The notes under the pieces: generated by a model
Told to the model about the DNA's origin: nothing
The model's database searches: none
Seen by the model: only the letters and a program-made list of their open reading frames with translations
Translations under genes and position numbers: made by a program
Source of the DNA: an uncultured Brevibacterium sp.
GTDB lineage: Bacteria; Actinomycetota; Actinomycetes; Actinomycetales; Brevibacteriaceae
Direction of reading: 5' to 3'
DNA length: 15,674 bases
Assembly (NCBI GenBank): GCA_943914815.1
Contig: CALUDL010000039.1
Span: 1 to 15,674, forward strand
Shown: positions 13,910 through 15,674 of the stretch, one piece after another
Position numbering within the stretch: position 1 is the first letter of the stretch
Layout of the letters: the number at the start of each line of letters is the position of its first letter

Positions 13910-15046
13910 ATGACAGTCTCCTCGATTCACTCTGGCGATTCAGGCCCGTTGGTTGCAACGGTCAAAGCCCAACTTCAGCGGTTGGGCTATCAGTGCGACC
14001 CAGCCTCTGACTTATTCGATCACCAGTTCGAATCTGTGATCCGTGAATTCCAACAGTCTAGGGGTATTGTTGTTGACGGCGTAGTCGGCGGTGAAACCTT
14101 TAAAGAACTGGAAATCGCGCGTTACAAACTAGGTGATCGAGTTCTGCGGTTCGACCCCGTTAAGCCATTGCAGGGTGACGATGTCACTGAACTTCAACAC
14201 CGCCTCTCACGCTTAGGCGTCTACACAGGCTCAATCACGTTTGAGTTTGACGCAGCCACTCACAATGCGGTGCGCGAACTTCAGACAGAGCTTGGCCTCT
14301 CCCCCGACGGCATTGTAGGTCCATCAACCCTAGCGGCGCTTTCAGCTGTGTATCGCAATTCCTCACAGGGTAACTTGTGGGCTCTGCAAGAACGCGCCCG
14401 CGTCTCCGCGTCCGGTGAATCATTGAGCGGACGCACTATCGTCATCGAAGCTGGCACAACTGCGCGGGACTTCGTCCACACTTTCGCTTCACCACAAGAT
14501 CTGGAGCAAGAGAAGTTGTGGAGTGACGACATCGCTTCCCGTGTCGAAGGACGTTTAAGTGCTCTTGGCGCATCAATTGTGCACATCCCCAGCGATAACC
14601 CTTACTTGGCTGATGACCTGAACGCAGCAGCTGTTGTCACTGTTAATCAGGACCACGCCCCCTCCCCTGCTCCTAACGGAATAGCCACCTTCTACTTTGG
14701 TCAGCACAAGGACTCAAACATGGTCTCGCCGATTGGCCGTTCTTTGGGTGGCCTAGTACACCGTGAGGTGGTTGCTCGCACTCCCCTGCTGAACTGTGGT
14801 GTTCATGCGCGTACATGGGAAAGTTTGCGCAACGTCAACGCACCAAAAGTTCAGGTGTTTGCAGGCTACATGTCTAACCCACACGACCGTGAGCTACTAG
14901 CCCAAGCAGCAGTGCGTGATTCAATTGCTGAAGGTATTTCCGTAGCTGTTCAACGTCTTTTCCTGCATAAGGACAATGACTACGACACCGGAACCTTGAA
15001 TGTCGAGTCAATTCGTGAAATGCGAAATCTATATTCAGCAAAGTAG
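13910..15046 (+). CDS. cwlM: CwlM-like N-acetylmuramoyl-L-alanine amidase homologue, probably inactive
   Basis: The 378 residues hold two peptidoglycan-binding type 1 repeats (about 5-70 and 86-148) and an Amidase_3-like domain (about 173-353). There is no signal peptide, so it should be cytoplasmic. Against the family pattern three of four zinc or catalytic residues are gone: the His of DPGHGG is T183 (EAGTTA), the His of SLHTDA is N246, and the Glu of VELGY is F317; only E201 remains. Surrounding fold motifs persist (PNGIATFYFG 255-264, HARTWESLRN 299-308, GYMSNP 319-324). In mycobacteria CwlM is a regulator of MurA controlled by PknB rather than a wall hydrolase, which suits a dead enzyme. 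The tail carries DTGT (359-362), resembling the phosphorylated Thr-Gly-Thr stretch of mycobacterial CwlM. ATG 13910 is required to keep the first repeat complete; AAGGA lies only two bases before it, unusually close. Its place between trxA and parB matches Rv3915. Confidence 0.9.
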   Translation: MTVSSIHSGDSGPLVATVKAQLQRLGYQCDPASDLFDHQFESVIREFQQSRGIVVDGVVGGETFKELEIARYKLGDRVLRFDPVKPLQGDDVTELQHRLSRLGVYTGSITFEFDAATHNAVRELQTELGLSPDGIVGPSTLAALSAVYRNSSQGNLWALQERARVSASGESLSGRTIVIEAGTTARDFVHTFASPQDLEQEKLWSDDIASRVEGRLSALGASIVHIPSDNPYLADDLNAAAVVTVNQDHAPSPAPNGIATFYFGQHKDSNMVSPIGRSLGGLVHREVVARTPLLNCGVHARTWESLRNVNAPKVQVFAGYMSNPHDRELLAQAAVRDSIAEGISVAVQRLFLHKDNDYDTGTLNVESIREMRNLYSAK

Positions 15047-15056
15047 CTTTCAATGA

Positions 15057-15091
15057 TAAAAGCCGCCGGTCTACATGACCGGCGGCTTTTA
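15057..15091. terminator. Bidirectional terminator between cwlM and parB
   Basis: A perfect 15-bp stem, TAAAAGCCGCCGGTC / GACCGGCGGCTTTTA, with a 5-base loop. T-runs lie on both strands, so it can end the convergent cwlM and parB transcripts. Confidence 0.95.
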
Positions 15092-15101
15092 TTTGTTTGG
15101 G

Positions 15102-15674
15102 CTATTCGTTAAGGCCTAGTACTTTCAGAATGCGCTCGAGGTCCTGTTGATTCGCAAAATCAACGGTGATCTTACCCTTCCGCTTCCCCATCACAATGTT
15201 GACCTTTGTATCGAGCTTATCGCCGACTGTTTGGGCTAATGACACTAACTCTGGGTCTGCTTTGCGTGTTTCACGTGAAACATTCTTCTGCTCTCCACGA
15301 TTCAGCAGAATAACTGCTTCTTCAGTTGCGCGCACCGATAGGCCTTCTGCGACGATCCGTTGTGCGAGTTCTTCCATATGCGAAGGCTCGTCTAGGCCGA
15401 GCAGTGCCCGTGCGTGACCTTGTGAGAGAACACCGGCCGCTACTCGCCGTTGAACCAGACTAGGTAGTCGCAGCAGTCGAAGCGTGTTGGCGATCTGAGG
15501 TCGCGACCGCCCAATCCGCTCCGAGAGCTCCGCTTGAGTGCATTTAAAGTCGTCTAGCAACTGTTGATAAGCAGCTGCTTCTTCCAGAGGATTCAGGTCT
15601 GAGCGGTGAAGGTTCTCAAGAAGTGCATCTCGTAGCAGGTCGTCATCGCGAACTTCCCGCACAATGGCAGGAAT
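15102..15674 (-). CDS. parB: Chromosome partitioning protein ParB, N-terminus cut by window edge
   Basis: CTP-dependent DNA clamp that loads at parS and, with ParA, segregates the origin region. The visible 190 codons run to the window end; the frame continues upstream (IPAIVREV...), and the CTP-binding GERRxRA box lies outside. Visible: [19 protein letters not shown] (end of the ParB/Srx domain), the helix-turn-helix with [20 protein letters not shown], then a linker and the C-terminal dimerisation region ending in LGLNE. The linker reads NVSRET where the gene itself carries a parS site. The stop is 11 bases from the shared terminator. The valine codon GTG at 15662 is internal, not a start. 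Confidence 0.95.
   Translation of the reverse strand: MPAIVREVRDDDLLRDALLENLHRSDLNPLEEAAAYQQLLDDFKCTQAELSERIGRSRPQIANTLRLLRLPSLVQRRVAAGVLSQGHARALLGLDEPSHMEELAQRIVAEGLSVRATEEAVILLNRGEQKNVSRETRKADPELVSLAQTVGDKLDTKVNIVMGKRKGKITVDFANQQDLERILKVLGLNE
15267..15282. other. parS centromere site inside parB
   Basis: TGTTTCACGTGAAACA is a perfect 16-bp palindrome and an exact match to the bacterial parS consensus. It is read in frame as part of NVSRET in ParB. It should be a ParB loading site and may let ParB act on its own gene. Confidence 0.95.

Noticed and set aside
13906..13911. GATAAT as a -10 element for cwlM
   Set aside because: There is no -35 match at 16-18 bases, and it overlaps the ATG. A start of transcription downstream would remove the beginning of the first peptidoglycan-binding repeat.
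1..15674. Mobile elements, CRISPR, phage or defence system
   Set aside because: No transposase, integrase, terminal repeats, spaced repeats or defence-type domains were seen. Genes are conserved housekeeping and envelope families in conserved order.

Overview
The window is a chromosomal segment from a Gram-positive actinobacterium, most likely a Micrococcales-type organism of moderate rather than very high GC (genus not resolvable from sequence alone). The evidence is gene order: cca <> Nudix - DUF6049-like exported protein - murJ - pseudokinase - trxB - trxA - cwlM >< parB matches the block beside oriC in actinobacteria (compare M. tuberculosis Rv3907c-Rv3917c). A perfect parS site inside parB supports an origin-proximal position.

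Layout. 1-2154 (minus): class A penicillin-binding protein, cut at its C-terminus by the window edge. 2155-2387: non-coding, with a strong hairpin terminator and a second structured element. 2388-4100 (minus): AMP-forming acyl-CoA synthetase. 4143-5690 (minus): CCA-adding tRNA nucleotidyltransferase. 5691-5767: short divergent promoter interval. 5768-12498 (plus): Nudix hydrolase, DUF6049-like exported membrane protein, lipid II flippase MurJ and a membrane-anchored pseudokinase, probably one transcription unit. 12569-13842 (plus): trxB-trxA behind a SigR/SigH-type promoter, ended by a hairpin. 13910-15046 (plus): CwlM-like amidase homologue, then a bidirectional terminator. 15102-15674 (minus): parB, cut at its N-terminus. 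No stretch above 300 bases lacks a gene; the largest gap is 2155-2387 (233 bases). I see no tRNA, rRNA, insertion sequence, prophage or CRISPR array.

How the genes fit together. Much of the window serves peptidoglycan synthesis and its control: polymerisation and cross-linking (PBP), lipid II export (MurJ), and two likely catalytically dead regulators, a pseudokinase next to MurJ and an amidase homologue that has lost three of four active-site residues. In mycobacteria the counterparts (MviN pseudokinase domain, CwlM) link PknB signalling to wall precursor synthesis. Here the pseudokinase is a separate gene and both enzyme folds look degraded. The thioredoxin pair sits between them under an apparent thiol-stress promoter. 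The acyl-CoA synthetase is the one metabolic outsider.

Most genes are well-known families. The most interesting points are the pseudoenzyme pair, a possible CTG start on the pseudokinase, the SigR-type promoter, a CRP-like dyad before the acyl-CoA synthetase, and the DUF6049-like protein of unknown function.
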